The notes beneath the pieces are model-generated. The model ran no database searches and was not told the origin of the DNA. It saw only the letters and a list, made by a program, of their open reading frames with translations. Positions 45,150-52,449 of a DNA stretch of 64,000 nucleotides are shown one piece after another. Source of the stretch: Nitrososphaerota archaeon (GTDB taxonomy: Archaea; Thermoproteota; Nitrososphaeria; Nitrososphaerales; Gagatemarchaeaceae); the NCBI GenBank assembly GCA_028867035.1, contig JAGWHB010000003.1:54861-118860 (forward strand), given 5' to 3'. The position numbers and the translations under genes were made by a program. The number at the start of each line of letters is the position of its first letter. The stretch's first letter is position 1.

Positions 45150-47630
45150 TTGTCCAGCGACACGCCTCGAAAGGACGAAGACATCCCAATCCCAGCCGTT
45201 TTGGAAAGACTCTCGACGTCACCGGATGGACTCTCATCTTCGGAGGCGACGAAGAGGCTCCAGCAATACGGGCGCAACGAGATCTTAGAAAAGAAACGGT
45301 CCCGCATCGTTGCATTCCTCCGCTACTTCTGGGGCCCTATCCCTTGGATGATCGAAGCGGCGGCAATCATCTCAGCGTTCATCCAACACTGGGACGACTT
45401 GGGGATAATCGCCGTGCTCCTAGCCGTCAACGCTGTGGTCGGGTTCTGGCAGGAGGACAAGGCGAGCAACGCGATAGAGCTTCTGAAGAAGAGGCTGGCG
45501 CTAAGGGCGACCGTCCTGAGGGACGGGAAGTGGGTGGATCTCTCTGCCGCAGAGCTGGTCCCTGGAGATGTCACCCGGCTTCGTCTCGGTAACATCGTCC
45601 CCGCGGACTCGAAACTAATCGACGGCGATTACGTTCTCGTCGACCAGTCCGCGCTGACGGGCGAGTCGCTCCCCGTCGAAAAGCACCGGGGAGATCTGGC
45701 CTACGCGTCGTCGATCGTACGCCAGGGGGAGATGAACGGGGTCGTGACGGCCACAGGGATGGGGACCTACTTCGGGAAGACCACCAAGCTGGTCGAGGAA
45801 GCAGAGACGAAGAGCCACTTCCAGAAGGCGATAGTCAGGATCGGGGACTACTTGATTGCGATAGCCGCCGTCTTGGTGACCATCACCACTCTAGTCGGGG
45901 TCTATCGTCAGCTCAGCGTCTTCGACCTCCTCCAGTTCGGCCTGGTCCTTGTCGTGGCCGCGATCCCTGCGGCGCTGCCCGCAGTCCTCTCGGTGTCCAT
46001 GGCAGTGGGAGCCGAGGCCCTGGCCAAGAAGGAGGCCATAGTCAGCAAGCTGGTAGCAATCGAAGAAATGGCAGGCGTGGACGTCCTCTGCGCTGACAAA
46101 ACGGGCACGATCACGAAGAACGAGCTCACCGTCGGCCAAGTGAGACCAGGCGCCGGTTTCACGGAGGAAGACGTCCTCCTTAATGCGACCCTGGCATCCA
46201 GAGAGGAGGACAAAGACCCCATCGACGACACCATCATCGCCAGGGCAAAGAGTGCCGAAGACATCCCCGGGAGACTGGCGAGCTACAAAATCGCCAGCTT
46301 CAAGCCGTTCGACCCGGTCTCCAAGCGCACAGAGGCCGCGGTGGTAGGGGGCCCCGGACGAGGGTTCAGTGTCTCGAAAGGCGCACCGCAGGTGATCCTG
46401 GACCTCGTTCATGCCGGTGCCGAAGTGAAGAAGGACATCAACAGCAGCGTCGACGAGTTCGCCGCGAAGGGGTTCCGCGCCCTCGGGGTGGCAAAGACGG
46501 GGGACGCAGGCAGCTGGGAGTTTGTCGGGCTCATCGCCCTCTTCGACCCTCCGCGGGGGGACTCTGCGGCGACCATCGCGACCGCCGAGTCAATGGGGAT
46601 GGAAGTGAAGATGGTGACCGGGGACCACATCGCCATAGCCAAGGAAGTGTCTAGCCTCGTGGGCCTTAGCGCCAACATCGTCACGCCGGCTTCGTTCTTG
46701 AACATGCCCGATGTCAAAGCGGCGACGACGGTCGAACAGGCTGGCGGCTTTGCAGAGGTATTCCCTGAGCACAAGTATCGTATTGTCGACCTCCTTCAGG
46801 AGAAGGGACACATCGTATGCATGACCGGGGATGGAGTGAATGACGCGCCCGCCCTGAAGAGAGCCGACGCAGGGATAGCCGTCGCCGGGGCCACCGACGC
46901 GGCCAAGTCTGCCGCAGACGTCGTCCTGACGGGTCCGGGCCTATCTGTCATTATCGACGCGGTCAAGGAGAGCCGCAAGATCTTCCAGCGGATGACCAAC
47001 TATGCGACCTACCGGATCACCGAGACAATCCGCGTGCTCGCTTTCGTCACTCTCTCCATCATTGTTTTCCAGTTCTACCCCGTAACTGCTCTCATGATCG
47101 TACTTCTGGCCCTGCTGAACGACATGCCAATCATCACCATCGCCTACGACAATGTGCTGTATTCTCCGAGGCCCGAGAGATGGAACATGCGGACCCTGCT
47201 TCTGGTCTCTACCTTTCTGGGCGGAATCGGGGTCGTCTCATCTTTCGGTCTGCTCTATATCGGACTCGTCATGCTGCATCTGAACACAACTGTCATACAG
47301 TCGTTCATCCTATTGAAGCTCGCCGTCGCTGGGCATCTCACGCTTTTCGTGGCGAGGACGAAGGGTCCGTTCTGGTCCATCAGGCCGGGGAAATTCCTAT
47401 TCCTCGCCGTAGTCTTGACCAAGGTTGTCGCGACCGTCATCACCGTATACGGGATTTTGCTGCCTTCCATAGGCTGGAACCTTGCGGCTTTGGTCTGGGG
47501 CTATGCACTCATCTGGTTCGTCGCCCAAGACTTCCTCAAGGTACAGTTCTACAAGCTAATCGACCGCCGGCAAGGGGCCGACAACCCTGAGCCCGGCGAG
47601 GGCTCAGCGAAATCGGGCCGGCCAGTCTGA
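45150..47630 (+). CDS. P-type ATPase, plasma-membrane H+-pump type (P3A)
   Basis: 826 residues from TTG. Motifs: TGES actuator (ALTGESLPVEKH), phosphorylated Asp in DVLCADKTGTITKNE, KGAPQVILDL nucleotide site, TGDGVNDAPALKRADAG, and M4 VAAIPAALPAVLS. The M5-M6 region (TETIRVLAFVTLSIIVF, then LNDMPIITIAYDNV) matches the fungal/plant/archaeal H+-ATPase group rather than Ca2+ pumps. There is no long C-terminal autoinhibitory domain. It should pump protons out at the expense of ATP, useful for pH homeostasis. Confidence 0.92.
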   Translation: MSSDTPRKDEDIPIPAVLERLSTSPDGLSSSEATKRLQQYGRNEILEKKRSRIVAFLRYFWGPIPWMIEAAAIISAFIQHWDDLGIIAVLLAVNAVVGFWQEDKASNAIELLKKRLALRATVLRDGKWVDLSAAELVPGDVTRLRLGNIVPADSKLIDGDYVLVDQSALTGESLPVEKHRGDLAYASSIVRQGEMNGVVTATGMGTYFGKTTKLVEEAETKSHFQKAIVRIGDYLIAIAAVLVTITTLVGVYRQLSVFDLLQFGLVLVVAAIPAALPAVLSVSMAVGAEALAKKEAIVSKLVAIEEMAGVDVLCADKTGTITKNELTVGQVRPGAGFTEEDVLLNATLASREEDKDPIDDTIIARAKSAEDIPGRLASYKIASFKPFDPVSKRTEAAVVGGPGRGFSVSKGAPQVILDLVHAGAEVKKDINSSVDEFAAKGFRALGVAKTGDAGSWEFVGLIALFDPPRGDSAATIATAESMGMEVKMVTGDHIAIAKEVSSLVGLSANIVTPASFLNMPDVKAATTVEQAGGFAEVFPEHKYRIVDLLQEKGHIVCMTGDGVNDAPALKRADAGIAVAGATDAAKSAADVVLTGPGLSVIIDAVKESRKIFQRMTNYATYRITETIRVLAFVTLSIIVFQFYPVTALMIVLLALLNDMPIITIAYDNVLYSPRPERWNMRTLLLVSTFLGGIGVVSSFGLLYIGLVMLHLNTTVIQSFILLKLAVAGHLTLFVARTKGPFWSIRPGKFLFLAVVLTKVVATVITVYGILLPSIGWNLAALVWGYALIWFVAQDFLKVQFYKLIDRRQGADNPEPGEGSAKSGRPV

Positions 47631-47658
47631 GGCAGAACCCCCATGGTTCTATTGCAAG

Positions 47659-47768
47659 CGGCGACGGTCGGACTCGAACCGACGACCAATTGGTCTCTGC
47701 CTGGCGAGCTAACAGCCAATTGCTCTACCACGCTGCCCAGTCGATATAGACTACTGAGCTACGTCGCC
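47659..47768 (-). tRNA. tRNA-Asn (GTT) with D-loop and anticodon-loop introns
   Basis: Acceptor GGCGACG/CGTCGCC, D-stem GCTC/GAGC, anticodon stem ATTGG/CCAAT with CTGTTA (anticodon GTT), T-arm GTCGG-TTCGAGT-CCGAC, discriminator G. The D-loop is 30 nt instead of ~9, and after A37 there are 15 extra nt before A38. Removing ~21 nt from the D-loop (leaving AGCGTGGTA) and 15 nt at 37/38 gives a normal tRNA. The total length is 110 nt. No encoded CCA. Confidence 0.85.
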
Positions 47769-47835
47769 GCGATTCGATGGGCCCCGGAGTGGGCTGAAAA
47801 ACGTTGTTTAAGCCCCGCTTCAATGACCCCGCCAA

Positions 47836-48288
47836 ATGGATCTCCGTCCGGCTGAGAGGGACAAGATCGAAGTCGAAGCTGTGGTCCGGGCTTTCTTCGA
47901 GGCCGGGAAGAACAAAGACCTCACCGCGCTCGCCGACTTCCACGCCTCCGGAGACTCGTTCACAAAGTTCGACGAGAACCCTCCTTACGCCCGCCAGAAT
48001 TCGGACGAGGCGTTCGTCTATGAACAGGCGGCCTTCGCGAACATCTCTGACTACAACTACAGCATAGACGACCTCAGGGTGGATCTCCTTGGCGATTCGG
48101 CCGTGGCGACCTTCTACCTCACCTACGGCGGCATGGTCGTCAACGACTACTCCTTCGAAGGCTCTCCCATCAGCGGCAGAGCAAGGGTGACAATGGTCCT
48201 GGCCAGGACTGCGAAGGGCTGGAAGATGGCCCACGAGCATCTCAGCCGCTACCCTGACTGGGTCGCTCCAGGGCCGGACAAGAAGTGA
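47836..48288 (+). CDS. SnoaL/NTF2-like protein (DUF4440 type)
   Basis: 150 residues. An N-terminal helix (EVEAVVRAFFEAGKNKDLTALADFH) followed by beta strands and TMVLARTAKGWKMAHEHLSR, the usual end of the NTF2-like fold, indicate a SnoaL-like small-ligand or association domain. No catalytic residues can be assigned with certainty. It is convergent with the DUF308-like membrane protein, with two bases between. Confidence 0.75.
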   Translation: MDLRPAERDKIEVEAVVRAFFEAGKNKDLTALADFHASGDSFTKFDENPPYARQNSDEAFVYEQAAFANISDYNYSIDDLRVDLLGDSAVATFYLTYGGMVVNDYSFEGSPISGRARVTMVLARTAKGWKMAHEHLSRYPDWVAPGPDKK

Positions 48289-48290
48289 AA

Positions 48291-49307
48291 TCACCCCGCG
48301 AGGCGGGAGGGTTGCCTCCACCAATGGTACAAGACGAATGCGACCACCGCAATCCTAGCGTAAATCGAGATCCCCATCAACGTAGAAGTGACTGGTATGT
48401 TGAAGACCCCTCCCTGGAACGTAAATAGCAGCTGATTGCCGAGGAATCCCAACTGCCCTTCGACCCAAGGCAAGAGGGCCCTGTGAAACCCGAACAATAG
48501 GTCCCCGATGAAAAAATATCCAACATCGTTCATCAATGAGACCAGTAACCCAAGGCTAAGAGCTAGCTGCCAGTCCTTGAAACCCTGGAAAACTATCAGA
48601 ACTCCGAACGGGGCCATGTAGGTCATGACTAACCATATGTGGTAAGCAGGCGCCGAGGTTCCATACAAGTCCAGCCAGTTAATCAGAATTAAACCGTAGA
48701 ATGCTGAGAACAGGACCAGCTTCAGGAGCGTGAGCTGCCTGACATCGGTGGGCCTCAGCCCCCAGACGACCATCTCGATGCCGTTGAGCAGGACTATGGC
48801 TCCGAGGAGCGGCACGAGTGTCAAGGCGGCTATGTTCGGTACGAGCACGGCACCAACCGCCAAGGACACCGTTAGCACTCCCGTAGCCAGCGCCGAACCT
48901 CTCAGCCAAGCTGGATGCCCCTTCTTCGCGGAATGAAGGATCCTGCCGAGTCCCTGGATCGTTAGGCTGATCGCGAAAAGGAACACCAACGTCTCGAACC
49001 CAAGGCCAGGCAAGAAGATCACGACAAGCAGCACGACGACTGTCAGCATGCCTCCGCCGATCAGCCCCAGCTCTTCCAGGAGTCGTCGCCCTCGCCTCAG
49101 TCCACCGCTCGCCATCATCCTGAAGGCGCTGAATAGAAGTGCGACCGAGAGCAGAAGTACCAGCTCAGTGGTCTGGTAGCTCAGGTTTGCAAGGACTACC
49201 ACCGAGATAACAATGGAAGCGAGGCCGAGCACGACCTCAGATATCCTGAGCCAGATCGGCGGGCTTCTAACCTGAGAGGCCAGGGTGGACTTCTCTTTGG
49301 TCGCCAT
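48291..49307 (-). CDS. Multi-pass membrane protein, HdeD/DUF308-like
   Basis: 338 residues from ATG 49307; the open frame upstream of it is only a reading of the tRNA-like sequence. About ten hydrophobic segments. The repeated pattern in the first half (SEVVLGLASIVISVVVL, LVFLFAISLTIQGLGRILHS, and ALVPLLGAIVLLNGIEMVVWG) is of the HdeD/DUF308 type, here apparently doubled. The second half (VMTYMAPFGVLIVFQGFKDWQ) is not recognised. Function unknown, possibly acid or stress response in the membrane. Confidence 0.65.
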   Translation of the reverse strand: MATKEKSTLASQVRSPPIWLRISEVVLGLASIVISVVVLANLSYQTTELVLLLSVALLFSAFRMMASGGLRRGRRLLEELGLIGGGMLTVVVLLVVIFLPGLGFETLVFLFAISLTIQGLGRILHSAKKGHPAWLRGSALATGVLTVSLAVGAVLVPNIAALTLVPLLGAIVLLNGIEMVVWGLRPTDVRQLTLLKLVLFSAFYGLILINWLDLYGTSAPAYHIWLVMTYMAPFGVLIVFQGFKDWQLALSLGLLVSLMNDVGYFFIGDLLFGFHRALLPWVEGQLGFLGNQLLFTFQGGVFNIPVTSTLMGISIYARIAVVAFVLYHWWRQPSRLAG

Positions 49308-49375
49308 AGAACTCGCCTCAATTGAAAATGGCCGCGCACTTAAGCATCCTTGGGCTAAACCTGTTTGAAACCTAG

Positions 49376-49404
49376 TGGGCCCGGCCGGATTTGAACCGGC
49401 GACC
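49376..49404 (-). tRNA. tRNA-like 3' half (T-arm and 3' acceptor) without a visible 5' half
   Basis: GGTC, T-stem GCCGG/CCGGC with loop TTCAAAT, 3' acceptor CGGGCCC and A73. It matches the 3' end of tRNA-Met at 50699 except for paired changes in the T-stem, so it keeps tRNA folding. The expected 5' acceptor GGGCCCG is not within ~150 nt upstream, nor directly downstream as in permuted tRNAs. It could be the 3' half of a split tRNA, a relic of integration, or a tRNA too altered for me to fold. Confidence 0.5.
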
Positions 49405-49476
49405 ACAATAGTTTCACAGACCCCAGCGAGTTCCGGGACAACTGACCCGTCACGCAAATAAGAGTCGAGTCCCACC

Positions 49477-50673
49477 TTGGAGAAGTTGAAAAAACGAAGC
49501 TCCTGTTCTACAACTTTCCGTGGGAAGATAGATTCGCAGCACCACCTTTGGTTCCGCTCGCCCTCCGGTACAAATCAATACTTCACTTTGAAGCGAATGG
49601 CACATTCCATCCCCGGCTTCGCGGGGAAAGGCCCAATGATTATGATGGTGAAAACGCATCCATCTGGGGCAACTTCTTACCACACCTACCAGGGCGGACC
49701 CCACTGGGTCGCCACAATTCCGGAACGCATGGGAGTCGCCGAGGATTCTACATTTTCAGTGAAGGTACCATCGCTAGCCGACGTGGTCAGGGGGCTCACT
49801 CCGATTTTCTTTCCAGCTCAACCAATTCGAGACTTCCCGGTGGTGGAAATTCGGGCAGTCCATTTCTTCCTCCGGGACAAGACTTTCGAGGTTTCTTTCT
49901 CACAAAACCCTCCGATAGAGAAAATTGGGTCGTTTCGCGTTGGCGGGAAGATCATCGGTCCTCTCGACTGCTTCAAGGGCCGCGCCACCTTGCAGTTCGA
50001 CATCGAGGACGTTTTCGGGGTTCTCAGGCGCCTTTCACTACGCCACGACGGTCACAATCAACCAACGTTAGGCATCAAAGCCGGGGACCAATTCTACAAA
50101 GTTGAGTCCATATGGTCGGACGGAATCAGGTTGCATCTCAAATTTCATTATCGCTTGTCCAATTCAAATGTAGTAACCTTGTACGTGGCCCCTCCATCAG
50201 GTCTCTACACCTTGGGAAACATTAGGGAACTTGACCGCGACTTCCTCACCGGTAGCTCGAACCGGACTTTTGTTGTCGACAATATCGGAGTGTCGAGGGA
50301 CACTGAGGTTCGACTCTTGAAGCATGGAGGTAGTTATGCCCTTGGCAGAATAGGGGCGGAGGTAGCGTACAAAATCGCCACCAGTACCTTGTCCTTGAAA
50401 CAAGTTGTATTGAACGACCCATCGAAAGGCGGAAAGGACCTTAGCGCGTCAGGAGGGACTGCTGTTATTCAGTGCCGCCTACTTGCACGAACCCAGCACG
50501 AAGGGATGGATGACGTTCGAGACGACCTGCGAAGAGAACTTTTCAAATTGCGTCGAAAACTCAGTCAGGACTTCCGCTATAATCCCCAGGCGACGAAAGG
50601 CTATGCGATATTGACCTATGTAACGGTCTCTCAAAGATTGAGATCAATTGTGACTGAATTTCTCCCAACGTGA
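49477..50673 (+). CDS. Orphan protein of unknown function (probable island cargo)
   Basis: 398 residues if it starts at TTG 49477; ATG 49600 is an alternative start (357 residues). No signal peptide or membrane segment. Beta-rich middle (SFRVGGKIIGPLDCFKG, VYLHLKF-like strands) and an Arg/Lys-rich C-terminal helix (DDVRDDLRRELFKLRRKLSQ). I do not recognise a family. Codon use is less G+C-biased than in neighbours (many AAT, GAA, TTT, TTG), implying transfer. It lies alone between a tRNA-like 3' half and tRNA-Met, as expected for a small integrated island; no integrase is seen. Confidence 0.55.
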   Translation: MEKLKKRSSCSTTFRGKIDSQHHLWFRSPSGTNQYFTLKRMAHSIPGFAGKGPMIMMVKTHPSGATSYHTYQGGPHWVATIPERMGVAEDSTFSVKVPSLADVVRGLTPIFFPAQPIRDFPVVEIRAVHFFLRDKTFEVSFSQNPPIEKIGSFRVGGKIIGPLDCFKGRATLQFDIEDVFGVLRRLSLRHDGHNQPTLGIKAGDQFYKVESIWSDGIRLHLKFHYRLSNSNVVTLYVAPPSGLYTLGNIRELDRDFLTGSSNRTFVVDNIGVSRDTEVRLLKHGGSYALGRIGAEVAYKIATSTLSLKQVVLNDPSKGGKDLSASGGTAVIQCRLLARTQHEGMDDVRDDLRRELFKLRRKLSQDFRYNPQATKGYAILTYVTVSQRLRSIVTEFLPT

Positions 50674-50698
50674 GCGTCACCAATGGATGAATTCAATG

Positions 50699-50812
50699 TG
50701 GGCCCGGGGCGATTTGAACGCCCGACCGTTCCCGCCAGGCATTCCTGGTACCGGTTATGAGCCGGTCGCTCTGACCGAACTGCTCGTCCAATTGGCTCTG
50801 AGCTACGGGCCC
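50699..50812 (-). tRNA. tRNA-Met-type (CAT) with D-loop and variable-region insertions
   Basis: Acceptor GGGCCCG/CGGGCCC, D-stem GCTC/GAGC, anticodon stem ACCGG/CCGGT with loop CTCATAA, T-arm GGGCG-TTCAAAT-CGCCC, discriminator A. The D-loop is 28 nt and the variable region 26 nt; both are about 20 nt too long. Removal of ~18 nt (leaving AGTTCGGTCA) and 21 nt (leaving AGGTC) gives a standard tRNA. CAT may be elongator Met or Ile2 (modified C34). Total 114 nt. Confidence 0.82.
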
Positions 50813-50897
50813 ACTTACTTTCGGCTCAAAACTGTCAGTTTTAAGGCCTCACGACCAAACGTCTATTAGTCCCCAAACTCACGCTCGTCCTGTCACA

Positions 50898-51194
50898 GTG
50901 AGCAAGGACCAAGACGAAGGCTTCGAGGACATTCTCGCCGAACTCGACCGCGAAGAAGCACGTGTGAAAATCAGGATGGAAATGAGGCGCTTCGGGAAGC
51001 CGACCACGGTCATCGAAGGGATCAAGATGAGCGACAAGGACCTACGCGAGCTCAACTCGAAGATGAAGCGGGCACTGGCCACCGGGGGGACGGTCAAAGA
51101 CGGGATAATGATACTCCAGGGGGACCACCGCGAAACCGCTGCGAAGATGCTCAAGGAGAACGGGTTCTCCGACGGCGCCATCGAGATTATCTGA
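50898..51194 (+). CDS. Translation initiation factor aIF1 (SUI1)
   Basis: 98 residues from GTG. The SUI1 domain is complete: ARVKIRMEMRRFGKPTTVIEGI, LRELNSKMKRALATGGTVKDG, and ILQGDHRETAAKMLKENGFSD. It binds the small ribosomal subunit and helps start-codon choice, which is of interest given the CTG starts seen here. It stands upstream of nuoH with its own promoter. Confidence 0.93.
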   Translation: MSKDQDEGFEDILAELDREEARVKIRMEMRRFGKPTTVIEGIKMSDKDLRELNSKMKRALATGGTVKDGIMILQGDHRETAAKMLKENGFSDGAIEII

Positions 51195-51231
51195 CCCGAG
51201 GTCAGATTCGTCTCAAATGCCAGATTTGGTT

Positions 51232-51246
51232 CAAACTTTTAAAGGG
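51232..51246 (+). promoter_or_regulatory. Promoter (BRE/TATA) of the nuo operon
   Basis: CAAACTTTTAAAGGG, with AAAC (BRE-like) followed by TTTTAAA, lies 34-48 bp before the nuoH ATG, leaving room for a short leader. Confidence 0.5.
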
Positions 51247-51279
51247 TAATCCGAGGCGCAGTCATCAGTCGAAGTCATC

Positions 51280-52449
51280 ATGTCGAAGCCGATCACGACC
51301 TTCGAGGACTTCATCAAGCGCATACTCGTCATAATTTTTTGGGTCTCCCTCGTCTCCGTGGTAGTCATACTGCCGATCTACTACCTTTTGGACGCCGAGT
51401 TCCACTTCCCGGTAGACCTGATACACATCGCCATCAACCCCAGCCTGGCCATCGCGTTCCAGCTCAACCTCCTCTCGACGGAGCCGTTCCGGACCCTGTT
51501 CGCGCTCACCGTCTTCCCCGGCTTCTCTTTCGTGGCAGTCTATGGCACCATATTCATGGGGTGGGTGGAGAGGAAGTTCACCGCCAAGGTCCAGCTCAGG
51601 ACCGGGCCCATGTACGCCGGGAAGTTCGAAGGGATCCTCCAGAACATCGCGGATTTCTTCAAGCTGGCCTTCAAGGAGATAATAATACCCAACGGGGTGG
51701 ACCGCCCTGCCTTCATCGCCATCCCGTTCGCCCTGATGGCTGTCGCAGGTGCCCTTGTCGCCCTTGTCCCGCTTTCGCCTACCACCTACATCGCCAACCC
51801 ATCGGTGGGGGCCGTCCTCGTCTTCGCGATACTGGGCTTCACCCCGCTGGTCGTCCTCCTGGCAGGTTGGGCGAGCAACAGCAAATACCCGTTCTTGGGC
51901 GGCTTGAGGGCCCTGCACCAGCTCGTGGCCTACGAGATTCCCATGATACTCTCTCTTGTAGGAGCGGTCGTCCTATCCGGCTCACTCAACCTGATGGGGA
52001 TAGTCGAGGCCCAGACCGGGCTATGGTACATCGTCCTGCAGCCCCTGGCGGCGATAGTCTTCTTCATCGGGGCCCTAGCCGAGCTGGAGAGGATCCCGTT
52101 CGACATACCCGAGGCAGACAGCGAGCTGGTGGCGGGCTGGCAGACGGAATACACGAGCATGCTCTTCGGGACCTTCCAGCTCGCCAACTTCTCGAGGATG
52201 TACATAATGGCGGGCCTCTTCACCACCTTCTTCCTGGGCGGATGGCTCGGCCCGGCCCCCGTGCCCCCCGAGGTGTGGTTCATTCTCAAGGTGACCATCG
52301 TCATGATCTTCATGATGCTCCCCCGCTCGATCATGCCTAGGCTCAGGATCGACATGCTTCTGAGGGCCGGCTGGGTGAAGCTCCTCGCCCTGTCGTTCGC
52401 AAACATCTTCATCACCATGATCATAGTCTCCCTGGGGGTCGTGCACTAG
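51280..52449 (+). CDS. nuoH: NADH-quinone oxidoreductase-like subunit H
   Basis: 389 residues, eight or nine membrane segments. VYGTIFMGWVERKFTAKVQLRTGP is the signature NuoH loop with conserved ER, and ELERIPFDIPEADSELVAGWQTEYTSM is the quinone-site EAESELVxGxxxEY loop. It forms the quinone chamber with NuoB/D. First gene of the local cluster; nuoABCD must be elsewhere. The next gene starts at its stop (TAG-ATG). Confidence 0.95.
   Translation: MSKPITTFEDFIKRILVIIFWVSLVSVVVILPIYYLLDAEFHFPVDLIHIAINPSLAIAFQLNLLSTEPFRTLFALTVFPGFSFVAVYGTIFMGWVERKFTAKVQLRTGPMYAGKFEGILQNIADFFKLAFKEIIIPNGVDRPAFIAIPFALMAVAGALVALVPLSPTTYIANPSVGAVLVFAILGFTPLVVLLAGWASNSKYPFLGGLRALHQLVAYEIPMILSLVGAVVLSGSLNLMGIVEAQTGLWYIVLQPLAAIVFFIGALAELERIPFDIPEADSELVAGWQTEYTSMLFGTFQLANFSRMYIMAGLFTTFFLGGWLGPAPVPPEVWFILKVTIVMIFMMLPRSIMPRLRIDMLLRAGWVKLLALSFANIFITMIIVSLGVVH

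Noticed and set aside
48291..49475. Longer N-terminus of the DUF308-like protein
   Set aside because: The extra residues (including VAGSNPAGPT) are a translation of the tRNA-like sequence; ATG 49307 is the sensible start.
51339..52340. 333-codon plus-strand frame
   Set aside because: Out-of-frame reading of nuoH.
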